Below the pieces are notes generated by a model. The model did not search any database. It had not been told where the DNA came from and worked only from the letters and a program-made list of their open reading frames with translations. The position numbers were made by a program, and so were the translations under genes. From a bacterium (GTDB taxonomy: Bacteria > Planctomycetota > Planctomycetia > Pirellulales > Pirellulaceae): 64,000 nt of DNA. Shown here in pieces: positions 16,629-25,169 of this stretch; the first letter of the stretch is position 1, and the number at the start of each line of letters is the position of its first letter. The stretch covers positions 558,001 to 622,000 of the forward strand of contig WGNR01000012.1 in assembly GCA_016124445.1 (NCBI GenBank), written 5' to 3'.

Positions 16629-17777
16629 CTACGCCGACTTTGCCATCTCGTTGGAAACCTCGTCGCTCGTGTCGGTTGCTTCGGAGGCGACTTCTTTCTG
16701 GCGATTCTTTTTCGCCAAGGCACATCGATGCCACAAGTCGAGCAAGGCATGCGTGAACGACGATTCGTTCGTCTGATGATAGGGCGAACCTTCCGGCAAC
16801 TCGCTCATCAATCGGCGATGAGCCTCAGGCATCGCATGGTAGGGCAACGAAGGGAACATGTGGTGCAGGGCATGGAAGCGTGTGCCGATCGGCGCCCACA
16901 ACTGCGTGATCCAAAGGTTCTTCGGGAAGTTGACCGAATCGAGCAGTTGCTCGAGGAAGGTCATCTCGCCTTCGTGATTGTGCCAGCGATGTGCTACCAA
17001 GGTGCGTAGTGCATTGACCATCAGGATGAAAACACCGGTGCAGTAGGCCTGAATCAAAAACGGATAAGGATACTGCCCAACGGTCAGCGCCCCAATCAAA
17101 ACCCCCAGGCACCACAGGAAGCACAGCCCTTCCTGCAGACGAATAATCCGCATCGCCTGCTTGGTCGGCAGAGGGCGAATGTAGCGAGGGTCGATGATCA
17201 TCGACGAGGCATGCTTGAAGGCCCAATCGCGCACCATCGGGCTGATCCAAGTCAGCGGGGTGAGCACCAGGAAGCGAAACACGGCCAGGATTGGTACGAT
17301 GAAACTGGCCCCCAAAAAGGCAAAGATCTGCCAGCGGCCCTCGTACTCGATCGGTAGGTACTCGCCATCTTTATCGGTGCCGTAGTGCTTGCGGCGATGG
17401 TGGTCGAGGTGGGTGTAATAAACAAACGACGGCATCAGGAACGGAACGCCTACCAGCAGGTTCCAAGCCACCCGAAACGCGACGAAGGTACCGGTTCTCA
17501 GGTGGACCAGCTCATGGATGAACATCGCCAGCCGATAGAACAGCAAACTGCTGACGACGAAAAATGCCAATTGCTGCCAGCTGAACAGGTCACTTTGACG
17601 CACCATCCGGAAGCAAAAGATCGCTACCGAGAAGCTCAGCAGGAAGTCGGTCCAGTAGATCCATGGATTGGGCTCAAACAAGTCACCAACGGTCTTACGG
17701 GCCTCGGCCATCGAGAAATCGTTGGTCTTATTGCAGTGCAAGGGTGCCTGATTGGCTTTGGCAGAAGGTTCGCTCAT
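16629..17777 (-). CDS. Fatty acid desaturase family protein
   Basis: 382 residues with several membrane segments and the three histidine boxes of membrane di-iron desaturases: HELVH near residue 89, HLDHH near 123 and HALHH near 310. Together they would hold the two iron atoms that insert a double bond into an acyl chain. The reading HLDHHRRKHYG and the final HHMFPSLPYHAMPEAHRRL fit the general fatty-acid desaturase family (Pfam FA_desaturase); carotenoid or sphingolipid substrates cannot be excluded. It lies divergently from a ketoacyl synthase gene 384 bases away, which fits a lipid role, and upstream of the DUF202 gene with a five-base gap. Confidence 0.85.
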   Translation of the reverse strand: MSEPSAKANQAPLHCNKTNDFSMAEARKTVGDLFEPNPWIYWTDFLLSFSVAIFCFRMVRQSDLFSWQQLAFFVVSSLLFYRLAMFIHELVHLRTGTFVAFRVAWNLLVGVPFLMPSFVYYTHLDHHRRKHYGTDKDGEYLPIEYEGRWQIFAFLGASFIVPILAVFRFLVLTPLTWISPMVRDWAFKHASSMIIDPRYIRPLPTKQAMRIIRLQEGLCFLWCLGVLIGALTVGQYPYPFLIQAYCTGVFILMVNALRTLVAHRWHNHEGEMTFLEQLLDSVNFPKNLWITQLWAPIGTRFHALHHMFPSLPYHAMPEAHRRLMSELPEGSPYHQTNESSFTHALLDLWHRCALAKKNRQKEVASEATDTSDEVSNEMAKSA

Positions 17778-18161
17778 GGTTTTGTCGAATCGGTGCCGGG
17801 TTCACTGTATTGGAAAAACCATCCCTGAAGGGGAATCACTCCCCATGCATCAAAATCGGCTGTGGCGATCCAGCAGATTCCGTAAATTGTTCCGACTCGG
17901 TCAAGTTTCCGGAGAAACGGCGTTAATAGCTGACGATTACGTCGACCGAGTCGAACTTTTTCCTGATAGGATAAATCTAATTACCCTAAAAAGAACAACC
18001 CACCCTTCCAAGACGGCATTTTCTTCCTAAATTATCGACATTGCCACCATTTTTCGCAATTGGCGAAAATCATCGTACCTGGCCGATCTAGGGAAGGTCG
18101 TGGCCGACCGATATAACAACAGTCAATCGTACGCAACTCCTAGGAAAGCCGAGCTAATCGG
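17778..18161. other. Divergent intergenic region between desaturase and ketoacyl synthase genes
   Basis: 384 bases with no supported gene, AT-richer than the coding regions. It must contain the promoters of both divergent genes. I could not identify a shared operator; a short repeated word (ggtcgtggccgacc near 18098) is present but too weak to call. Confidence 0.4.
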
Positions 18162-19424
18162 ATGCAGTCCCAAGTCGAAGTCGTCATTACTGGAACTGGT
18201 GTGGTTACCCCCATCGGAATCGGCAACGAGGCCGTCTGGGAAAGCCTGATGCAGGGCAAATCGGGTATCGCTCCGCTGAGCGAATTCCCCATGCCCGATT
18301 ATCCGGTCTCCTTCGGAGGAGAGCTCAAGGGTTTCGAGGGGAAGAAGTACGTTCAGCCTCGCAAAGCCCTCAAGGTGATGTGCCGCGAGATTCAAACCGG
18401 CTTTGCCGCCGCGGCGCTAGCAATGGAGTCGGCCGGCCTGAAACCTGGCAGCATCACGCCGGAACGTCTGGGTGTCGTCTTTGGCAGCGAGATGATGTAC
18501 AGCGACTTCGAGGACCTGCGGGCAGCCTACGACCAGTGCATTGAAGAAGGTTGGTACCAGCACGATCGCTGGGGCCCCTCCGCGATGAGCGAGACCAATC
18601 CGCTCTGGATGCTGAAGTACTTGCCCAACATGCCCGCTTGCCATGTAGGGATCTACTTCGACGGCCGCGGCCACAACAACACCATCTGCCTGGAAGAGGC
18701 CAGCGCGATCAATGCAATGGCCGAAGCCATTTCGCATCTACAGCGTGGCGCGATGGATTGCATGATCACTGGCGCCTGCGGAACTCGCTTGAACTTAAAC
18801 GTACTGCTCTATCGCGGCGACTCGCTGCTATCGCATCGCAACGAGGCCCCTGAGAAAGCTTCGCGTCCGTTCGAGAAGAATCGCGACGGGATGGTCAACT
18901 CGGAAGGGGCGGCCGCACTGATTCTCGAGCCGCGTGAAAAAGCGGAAGCCCGCGGTGCAACGATCCTGGGCCGCGTGCTGGGAACCTCTTCGACTTTCGG
19001 CCGGGTAAGCGACCAAGCCCCTGTCTCGGTTTCCGCCGTCGAGCGCTGCATTCAAAACATCTTGGCCGACGCCGGCATCACCAAGAATGACTTGGCCTGC
19101 GTCTTTGCACATGGTTCGAGCAACGTGGCCGACGATGCCCTCGAAGCCGAAGCGATCAAATCAGCCCTACTTGGTTTGCCAGTCGTGGCGCTGAAAAGCT
19201 ACTACGGTCACACCGGTGCCGGCTGTGGTGCGCTGGACACAGCGATCGCGGTCTTATCGCTGGGGCACGGCAAGGTGCCGGCGACGCTCAACTACGAAAC
19301 GCCGGATCCGGCCTGCGACATTCCGGTCATCCATGGCCAGCCGCTGGATATCGATAAATCGGCGATTCTGGTCATCAGCTATACCCGCCGCGGCCAGTGC
19401 TCGGGGATTGTGGTGGCACGTTAG
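18162..19424 (+). CDS. Beta-ketoacyl-ACP synthase family protein (KAS I/II-like)
   Basis: 420 residues of a thiolase-fold condensing enzyme, opening with VVITGTGVVTPIGIGNEAVWESL, the usual KAS start. The catalytic triad appears complete: Cys176 in NNTICLEEASA, His317 in FAHGSSN and His350 in YYGHTGAGCG, close to the FabF positions 163/303/340. The Cys context is unusual: standard FabF has STACATG around the nucleophile, whereas here Leu-Glu-Glu follows. It should elongate an acyl chain by decarboxylative condensation, but probably on a specialised substrate rather than in housekeeping synthesis. Divergent to a fatty acid desaturase, supporting a lipid-tailoring role. A weak AGGAAA-type site precedes the ATG. 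Confidence 0.82.
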   Translation: MQSQVEVVITGTGVVTPIGIGNEAVWESLMQGKSGIAPLSEFPMPDYPVSFGGELKGFEGKKYVQPRKALKVMCREIQTGFAAAALAMESAGLKPGSITPERLGVVFGSEMMYSDFEDLRAAYDQCIEEGWYQHDRWGPSAMSETNPLWMLKYLPNMPACHVGIYFDGRGHNNTICLEEASAINAMAEAISHLQRGAMDCMITGACGTRLNLNVLLYRGDSLLSHRNEAPEKASRPFEKNRDGMVNSEGAAALILEPREKAEARGATILGRVLGTSSTFGRVSDQAPVSVSAVERCIQNILADAGITKNDLACVFAHGSSNVADDALEAEAIKSALLGLPVVALKSYYGHTGAGCGALDTAIAVLSLGHGKVPATLNYETPDPACDIPVIHGQPLDIDKSAILVISYTRRGQCSGIVVAR

Positions 19425-19442
19425 CATCCCAATTCACAACGA

Positions 19443-19568
19443 ATGGAACCTGAAACAGATAATCCGTTCGCTTCCCCAACGTCGGCTGTCCAGGATTCGT
19501 CGCAAGACGCTGTGGCGAAAGACGAAATGGAATGCTCTGTGAAACCCGCCATACAATCGATAGTTTGA
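19443..19568 (+). CDS. Short NPFASP-motif peptide, possibly a truncated membrane protein
   Basis: A 41-residue frame beginning METDNPFASP-like (MEPETDNPFASPT), ending at a TGA. Many planctomycete membrane proteins begin with an acidic stretch and an NPYxSP or NPFxSP motif before their first membrane segment. The next gene, 31 bases downstream, also opens with SPFRSP. Here the chain stops before any hydrophobic segment. It may be the surviving N-terminus of a broken gene or a real short peptide. It starts 18 bases after the ketoacyl synthase stop codon. Confidence 0.35.
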   Translation: MEPETDNPFASPTSAVQDSSQDAVAKDEMECSVKPAIQSIV

Positions 19569-19599
19569 CCTGCTATTAGAATGACATCGAGACTCCCCC

Positions 19600-20124
19600 G
19601 TGAACGACTCTCCCTTTCGATCGCCCACGCCGGAACCAACCACACCAAAACCAACCACGAAAACAATGACCCTCGAGGAGAGGATCGACGAGATCGAGGT
19701 GGTGGTGTATGCCCGACGAGCTCTCGGGATGTTGTTTATGGTGTGGTGGTTTCTCCTGTCTATGCGGGTACTTTTCTTACACAGCGTCGAGGACTTCATC
19801 GCGGAGGGCATCAAGCAAGGCGGGCTGCCAACATTCCTGCCCGGCCTACTCACGTTCACGGTCTGGGCTGTCTACGCCATCTGGAATCTGCTCGTCATTT
19901 ACGAGTCAGTCCGGTTGGCCTTGCGATTGTATGGGACCGTTGCCGCCGTGATCGCAGGGGTTCTGGCGACCATTCCTTTCGTCTACTTGTTGGTCATCCT
20001 GACTCTCACGGCCGTCGGGGACAAATACCTCAAGCTCGAGGGAATTCCCAAGGAATGCATGAGATACATGGGAGACGATCTGCGCGCCTTTATCAGGAAC
20101 AATCTGACGGCCAATTCTGAATAG
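19600..20124 (+). CDS. Hypothetical membrane protein with an SPFRSP N-terminus
   Basis: 174 residues from a GTG at 19600. After a Pro/Thr-rich start (SPFRSP, then PKPTT) come at least three membrane segments: about residues 42-62, 80-105 and 112-140. The C-terminus is soluble (KECMRYMGDDLRAF). The layout matches the many planctomycete hypothetical membrane proteins with a Pro-rich NPxxSP-like head. No catalytic motif is present. It is the last gene before a bidirectional terminator. Confidence 0.6.
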   Translation: MNDSPFRSPTPEPTTPKPTTKTMTLEERIDEIEVVVYARRALGMLFMVWWFLLSMRVLFLHSVEDFIAEGIKQGGLPTFLPGLLTFTVWAVYAIWNLLVIYESVRLALRLYGTVAAVIAGVLATIPFVYLLVILTLTAVGDKYLKLEGIPKECMRYMGDDLRAFIRNNLTANSE

Positions 20125-20143
20125 CGGAAACCGTCGGCGCACG

Positions 20144-20184
20144 AAAAAAGCCACCATGATCGTTCATGGCGGCTTTCTTTTTTA
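20144..20184. terminator. Bidirectional intrinsic terminator
   Basis: Stem aaagccaccatga (20147-20159) with tcatggcggcttt (20164-20176) and one mismatch. It is flanked by A6 on the left and a T6 run on the right, so it can stop both the rightward membrane-protein transcript and the leftward S1-protein transcript. Confidence 0.88.
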
Positions 20185-20197
20185 TTGGGAGCGAGCT

Positions 20198-21856
20198 TTA
20201 CCACTTCAAGCCGAACTTGGCGCCTTCGCTCTGATCGTTGGTGATACCACCCTTGAGCGGTTGACTCGACTTCTTCTTGACAGCGATTTCGCGATCGCTC
20301 GTGTCGTCGAACTCGTCCCGCTTGCGGCCTCCCTGCTTCGAGTCGGCCGGAGGTGGCTGGGTTGCTTTGATCGACAGGCTGATGCGTCGTTTGCCCTGAT
20401 CGATGTTCAGGACCTTCACTTCAACCTCTTCGCCCACTTTCAGCACGCTCGATACGCGGCTGATGCGGCTGTAGCTCACTTCGCTGACGTGAACCAGGCC
20501 TTCGATGCCTGGCGCAATTTCGACGAACGCGCCGAAGTCCATCAGCTTGGTCACCTTGCCGGGCACCACTTTGCCAACGCCGAATTCGGTGGCGACTTTC
20601 TGCCAGGGGTTTTCCATCGTGTCGCGGATCGACAGGCCGATCTTGCCGGTGTCCGGATCCATCTTGGTCACTTTGACCTTCACGATTTGACCTTCTGCCA
20701 ACAGATCGGAAGGATGCGAAACGCGGTCCCAGCTGATCTGGCTGACATGCACCAAACCATCGACGCCACCCAGGTCGACAAACGCGCCGAAGTCCTGGAT
20801 GCGGGTTACCTTCCCTTCGCGAATCTGGCCAACGGTCAAGCTGCCCAGCAGTTCCTTCTTGTTGTCTTCCTGCAGCTTCTCGGCCACGGCCCGGGCACTG
20901 AGCACCAGGTTGCGTTTCTCTGGATTGGCTTCCGTCACCAGGCACTGCATCTTGCGGCCCTTGAACTCCTCCAGATCTTTCACATGGTACGTGGCAACCT
21001 GGCTGGCCGGGATGAAACCGCGCGCGGTTCCCACGGCACACTCTAGGCCACCTTTGTTCACACCATCGACCACCGCATCCACCACGATCCCTTCGCGAAT
21101 GTCGCCCCAGTCTTGCACACTAGTCGAAGCACCTGGGATGCCGACTTCGTACAGACGCTGGCTTGGCTGAAACGTGCCGATCGAAACTTCCATCTTGTCG
21201 CCGACCGCAGGAACCGCCACAAAATTGCGAATCGATGCGATCCCTTGATTCCCTTGCGGCAGATCAAAGAAAACATCTTCGCGATGAATGCGAATGACGG
21301 TCGCTTGAACCCGAGCACCTTCTTCCAGCGTCGCGGTCACCGGCGCGGTGGGCTGCTTCTCGAGGACCTCGTCCATCGACTGCTCGCCAAATGCAGCAGC
21401 AATCTCGGCTTCGATGTCGTCCATCTGCTGGCGTCGGTTAGGAACTTGGACTCGGCCCCCTTCGACTGGCAAGCGATAGTCGGTCTCTTCTTCCGCGGAG
21501 TCAGCTTCCGACAGTGCTTCGTTCAAGTCGGTGGGAATCTTATTCGGATCGTCATCTTCCTCGCTTGGGCGCGGAGCGACAGGTCGCTGCGGTTTTGGCT
21601 TGGGCTTCTTGGCCGGCTGCGATGATTGCGGAGCACCGCGCTGCGAACCGATCAAAAGCGGCTTCTTGTCCCCTTCGCTCGACTCTGGGGTCGACTGAGC
21701 GGGAGCAGCCTCTTCGGAAGCGGTGGTCTGCTCAGCGGCAGATGCCTGAGGAGGTGCACTTTCGGTCGAAGGCGTGTCCGAAGTAGGATTGGCAGCTTCA
21801 GGAGCAGCAGAGGGGGGTTCCGCGGGAGTGGGATCCTGCTGAGGATCAGTCGACAT
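20198..21856 (-). CDS. S1 RNA-binding domain protein (ribosomal protein S1-like)
   Basis: 552 residues. The first 150 or so are a low-complexity Pro/Ala/Glu/Ser-rich region. Four S1 (OB-fold) repeats follow: TLEEGARVQATVIRIHREDVFF; IREGIVVDAVVDGVNKGGLEC; LTVGQIREGKVTRIQDFGAFVDLGG with GLVHVSQISWDRV; and VVPGKVTKLMDFGAFVEIAPG with GLVHVSEVSYSRI. The last two are the most canonical. The protein should bind single-stranded RNA and help mRNA reach the ribosome, like ribosomal protein S1, though with four repeats rather than six. The acidic N-terminal tail is unusual and probably disordered. It is a stand-alone gene with its own terminator. Confidence 0.82.
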   Translation of the reverse strand: MSTDPQQDPTPAEPPSAAPEAANPTSDTPSTESAPPQASAAEQTTASEEAAPAQSTPESSEGDKKPLLIGSQRGAPQSSQPAKKPKPKPQRPVAPRPSEEDDDPNKIPTDLNEALSEADSAEEETDYRLPVEGGRVQVPNRRQQMDDIEAEIAAAFGEQSMDEVLEKQPTAPVTATLEEGARVQATVIRIHREDVFFDLPQGNQGIASIRNFVAVPAVGDKMEVSIGTFQPSQRLYEVGIPGASTSVQDWGDIREGIVVDAVVDGVNKGGLECAVGTARGFIPASQVATYHVKDLEEFKGRKMQCLVTEANPEKRNLVLSARAVAEKLQEDNKKELLGSLTVGQIREGKVTRIQDFGAFVDLGGVDGLVHVSQISWDRVSHPSDLLAEGQIVKVKVTKMDPDTGKIGLSIRDTMENPWQKVATEFGVGKVVPGKVTKLMDFGAFVEIAPGIEGLVHVSEVSYSRISRVSSVLKVGEEVEVKVLNIDQGKRRISLSIKATQPPPADSKQGGRKRDEFDDTSDREIAVKKKSSQPLKGGITNDQSEGAKFGLKW

Positions 21857-22114
21857 GGGAAAGCCTCGGACGAGAAAGTCAGAAAACTAAAAGAGGGTGT
21901 AACTATGTCCGCCCCAAGTACACATAATTGTATTGAGGCGAAGTCCCTGAGTTTAACCGCCATAAATCGGCCTGAACAGGGAATCCCGCCTTCAACGCAC
22001 AATGCCGGCGAATTTTAGGCAGGTTAGTCGATTGTGATCGGAAACTTGTTAAGATAACGCATGGCAAAATAACCATAAAGTACGAATATAGTTTTTCTCA
22101 TCTCTCGATTTTGC

Positions 22115-22669
22115 ATGAATCTTGACTGCTATCCGTCGCATATTGCCGAGTTGATTCAATCGGCTCCGCTTTGTCCTCTTGGCCCCGGTTCTCCTGATCG
22201 TGCTGTCTACCCAAAGCTTCAAGCAGTGACGATCGATTCTTTGAGTGACGGGCCGCTGAAGGATCGCGAAATGGCGGAGGCCTGCGTGAGCGGCCTCTGG
22301 CTTTTGTGGAATTACCTGGACAAATCACACGATATCAGCCAACAGTTGCCTAGCAGCAGCGGCAGTTACTGGCACGGAATCATGCACCGGAGAGAACCAG
22401 ATTACGGCAACGCGAAGTATTGGTTCCGCCGTGTCGGAACCCATCCAGCAATGCAGACTCTGGCTGAGCAATCTTATCAATTGGCCGCCCAGGCCGAATT
22501 GGACCGACCGACTCAATTCCTTTCGGAGGGATCCTGGGACCCCATGGCAATGGTAGACGCTTGCGAAGCAGTTGCTCGCGATAAGTGTGTAAATGAGTTA
22601 CTATTGCGCCAAGTAGCCCGCGCCGAGTGGGAAACGCTATTCGATTACTGTTATTCTCGGGCTTTTTAG
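22115..22669 (+). CDS. Conserved-looking hypothetical protein
   Basis: 184 residues, soluble, with no signal or membrane segment. I recognise no named family. The middle holds a distinctive, motif-like stretch: SGSYWHGIMHRREPDYGNAK followed by YWFRRVGTHP. The His, Arg, Glu, Asp and Trp density suggests a conserved binding or catalytic surface. The preceding SGLWLLWNYLDKSHDISQ is helical. The gene is on its own: 258 bases after the divergent S1 gene start and 94 before marR. It reads as a real gene on codon pattern and lack of an opposing alternative, but its function cannot be inferred. Confidence 0.65.
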   Translation: MNLDCYPSHIAELIQSAPLCPLGPGSPDRAVYPKLQAVTIDSLSDGPLKDREMAEACVSGLWLLWNYLDKSHDISQQLPSSSGSYWHGIMHRREPDYGNAKYWFRRVGTHPAMQTLAEQSYQLAAQAELDRPTQFLSEGSWDPMAMVDACEAVARDKCVNELLLRQVARAEWETLFDYCYSRAF

Positions 22670-22763
22670 GCCCGCAAAAACCGATGGCTAGGTATAGAGA
22701 AGACCGGCTCACTCATCATTTTTCTTATCTTCGAATGCGGCCTCAAACCCAAAGAGACAGCAA

Positions 22764-23267
22764 ATGCTCCGTTACGATTTTGAAGGCAGTTTGGGCTATT
22801 GGGTATTCAGCGTTGCCCACCTAATGACACGTGCCATGAACGACGAGCTCGGGAAACTGGGCATCACCTATCGCCAGTGGGAAGTTTTATGCTGGCTTTC
22901 TTATATGGGTGAAATCACCCAAAGCGAACTGGCCGACCAGATGCGGATTGAAGCGCCCACATTGGTCGGTGTGATTGACCGGATGGAACGCGATGGTTGG
23001 ATTGTGCGCGAAACCGATCCAAATGACCGCCGTAAAAAGATCATCCGAGCGACCGAAAAGGTCGAGCCGATGTGGGAACAGATGGTCAATTGTGCCATGA
23101 GCGTCCGAGCAAAAGCGCTGCGCGACGTCAATCCAGACGATGTCTCTCGCTCTAAAACCACGTTGGCCACGATTCGGGGTAATTTGCTTTCGGAACTGCC
23201 GGGTCATAATATCCCTGCGGAACCGATCGGGCAGAAAGAAGTATCTGAGTCCACTGCCAACGGCTAG
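22764..23267 (+). CDS. MarR family transcriptional regulator
   Basis: 167 residues. It has the MarR winged-helix layout: N-terminal dimerisation helix (YWVFSVAHLMTRAMNDEL), then YRQWEVLCWLSYMGEITQSELADQM, the recognition segment IEAPTLVGVIDRMERDGWIVRETDPNDRRKK (the diagnostic DxxDRRxK wing), and a C-terminal dimerisation helix. MarR proteins repress neighbouring genes until a small phenolic or oxidant ligand binds. The nearest downstream gene is a radical SAM protein 122 bases away on the same strand, so it could be a target. No palindromic operator was identified. Confidence 0.88.
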   Translation: MLRYDFEGSLGYWVFSVAHLMTRAMNDELGKLGITYRQWEVLCWLSYMGEITQSELADQMRIEAPTLVGVIDRMERDGWIVRETDPNDRRKKIIRATEKVEPMWEQMVNCAMSVRAKALRDVNPDDVSRSKTTLATIRGNLLSELPGHNIPAEPIGQKEVSESTANG

Positions 23268-23389
23268 TTGGTCCTGTTGCCCTGGAATCACCCCTCTGGT
23301 TCGCCTGAGAACTTCACGTTAGATGTCTCAGGCGATCGCGTCAGATGTGATTCCAGGCGGCAGCTTCGTGGGGTGGGCTGAAAGTTTGA

Positions 23390-24268
23390 ATGGCCAAAAT
23401 GACAACCCACCGACTTCATACACAACATCAGCGCAGCTTCGAGGGGAACCGGTTTGTCTACCCGGTCCTTTCACGGCGAAGCAAGGGGCTGTCGGTCGGA
23501 GTTAACCTGAACCCCGACAAGATCTGCAACTTCGACTGCATCTACTGCCAGGTCGATCGTCGCACCGAGAGCGAAGTGCGCTTCGTCGAAACCGAGCAAT
23601 ACTTTCGCGAACTCGAAGAAATGCTGCAGCTTTGCGCCAGCGGCGAGATCTTCCAGACCGCGAAGTTTGCCGAAACGCCCCCTAACCTGCGCCGCGTCAA
23701 CGATATCGCGTTCAGCGGCGATGGTGAGCCGACCACCTACAAAAACTTCGATCAACTCATCGAGCGTAGTGCCGAGATCAAGCGGCAGCATGGGCTCGAT
23801 CACGTGAAGATGGTGCTGATCACTAATGCAACGATGTTCCATCGGCCGCACGTGCAGCGCGGCCTCGAGATCCTCGACGCGAACCAAGGCGAGATCTGGG
23901 CCAAACTCGATGCCGGCACCAAAGAGTATTATCACACCATCGAACGAACCAAGATTCCTTTCCAGCGCGTTCTGGACAACTTGCTGCTGGCCGCCAAGGT
24001 TCGGCCGATCGTGATTCAATCGATGTTCTTAAAGTTGCAGGGGGAAGCTCCTTCGGCAGACGAAATCGCTGCATTCTGCGATCGCCTGAACGAAATTACC
24101 CAGGCGGGCGGCCAGGTGAAGCTGGTTCAGGTATACACCGTTGCTCGCCGACCGGCAGAATCGATCGTCACGCCGCTAGAAGACGCCGAGGTCGACGCGA
24201 TTGCCCAGGCAGTCCGCCAGAACACCGGACTGACCGCTGAAGTCTATTACGGCAGCACGGAATACTGA
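23390..24268 (+). CDS. Radical SAM protein
   Basis: 292 residues. The cluster-binding motif CNFDCIYCQ (CxxxCxxC) near residue 46 is the radical SAM signature, preceded by LSVGVNLNPDKI. FSGDGEPTTYKNF is the GGE-like element that binds the SAM amino group, and MVLITNATMF and WAKLDAGTKEYY fit the barrel strands. The layout resembles radical SAM proteins sometimes labelled MoaA/wybutosine-related, but no auxiliary cluster or C-terminal domain is clear, so the reaction is unknown. The next gene starts two bases after the stop codon, suggesting an operon. Confidence 0.85.
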   Translation: MAKMTTHRLHTQHQRSFEGNRFVYPVLSRRSKGLSVGVNLNPDKICNFDCIYCQVDRRTESEVRFVETEQYFRELEEMLQLCASGEIFQTAKFAETPPNLRRVNDIAFSGDGEPTTYKNFDQLIERSAEIKRQHGLDHVKMVLITNATMFHRPHVQRGLEILDANQGEIWAKLDAGTKEYYHTIERTKIPFQRVLDNLLLAAKVRPIVIQSMFLKLQGEAPSADEIAAFCDRLNEITQAGGQVKLVQVYTVARRPAESIVTPLEDAEVDAIAQAVRQNTGLTAEVYYGSTEY

Positions 24269-24270
24269 AG

Positions 24271-24501
24271 ATGGCCAATCACTCCAAACAAGCGGCCTAC
24301 CTGCTGGGCGGGATCATCGCCGCCCTGGCCTTGTGGGGCATCTACCTGGCATTGGGTTCGTATCTGGGCATGGGCGAAGGAACCCGTGGCTACGACATTC
24401 GCCGCGGGCTGGTCGTCATCGCATGCATGGGGGGCTTTTTGCTCTTCTGGGGTGTCCTTCTATGGAATCGCAACCGCAGCCGTTCCTCTGACGATCAGTA
24501 A
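24271..24501 (+). CDS. Small two-pass membrane protein
   Basis: 76 residues with two hydrophobic segments (about 8-31 and 47-66), a connecting loop with GMGEGTRGYDIRRG, and a basic-polar tail (RNRSRSSDDQ). It begins two bases after the radical SAM gene, so it is probably co-translated. No family recognised. Confidence 0.65.
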   Translation: MANHSKQAAYLLGGIIAALALWGIYLALGSYLGMGEGTRGYDIRRGLVVIACMGGFLLFWGVLLWNRNRSRSSDDQ

Positions 24502-24611
24502 TTGCCAAGCCAAGGTTCGCTCGGCCCTGGCTGACTCCCTTCGTCGACTACCGTAAAATACCTGCAGGAATCTATTTAACGCAGTCAAACCCAATAACGA
24601 AGGATCGCGAG

Positions 24612-24821
24612 ATGTCCGAAACTAAGATTCGTATCAAAGATCACGGTCCATTTCTGGTCGAAGGCCCGATCACGCTTGAGGACTCGGAAGGCAACTCGTA
24701 CACGATCGACAAACCGATCATCGCTCTGTGCCGCTGTGGTGCCTCGGAAAACAAACCGTTTTGCGACGGCAATCACAAGCATTGCGGCTTCACTTCCGAA
24801 GAACGTGCGACGCCCAAATAA
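24612..24821 (+). CDS. CDGSH iron-sulfur domain protein
   Basis: 69 residues carrying the complete CDGSH signature: Cys40, Cys42, Cys51 and His55 in CRCGASENKPFCDGNH, with the conserved Ser45 and Pro49. In this family (mitoNEET-like) three Cys and one His bind a labile 2Fe-2S cluster used for electron or cluster transfer. The protein is about the minimum size for one domain. The N-terminal IRIKDHGPFLVEGPITLED is the usual beta-strand lead-in of bacterial CDGSH proteins. It is a soluble cytoplasmic protein. AAGGATCG precedes the ATG. Confidence 0.9.
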   Translation: MSETKIRIKDHGPFLVEGPITLEDSEGNSYTIDKPIIALCRCGASENKPFCDGNHKHCGFTSEERATPK

Positions 24822-25169
24822 CCGACAAGGTAAGGCCAATCGCTATCTCTTCCAGACAAGTCGTCGACGGTCGATCGATGCATCGGTAGGCGCTCGCGGA
24901 AGATCGACAGGGCTCTGACAGGTTATCCCCATCTGCATGCACTTGATATGGAGATTTTGTGAAGGGCTAAGTCCCTGAGCGGCAATCAGTTGGCCATCAT
25001 CAGATGCGGAAATCGGACGTGATCATCCATGACTCGGTGGAAGTTCCCAGGGCACTATGCCTAGAATTCGTGCCGCTTTGACGACACCCCTGACTCGTAA
25101 GAAGAGTTGCGAGCTTCACTCAGGGTGTCTTTGGATCACGTCTCGCTGAGGATTGGAAGCCAAGTCCGC
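24822..25169. other. Intergenic region with no gene found
   Basis: About 350 bases in which I see no supported gene, no strong hairpin with a T-tract and no repeat. It probably contains the promoter of the next gene. Confidence 0.4.

Noticed and set aside
20156..21046. 296-residue plus-strand frame over the S1-domain gene
   Set aside because: Antisense shadow; the minus strand has four recognisable S1 repeats.
24502..24611. Weak hairpin agccaagg with ccctggct after the small membrane protein gene
   Set aside because: One mismatch and no T-tract; not enough to call a terminator.
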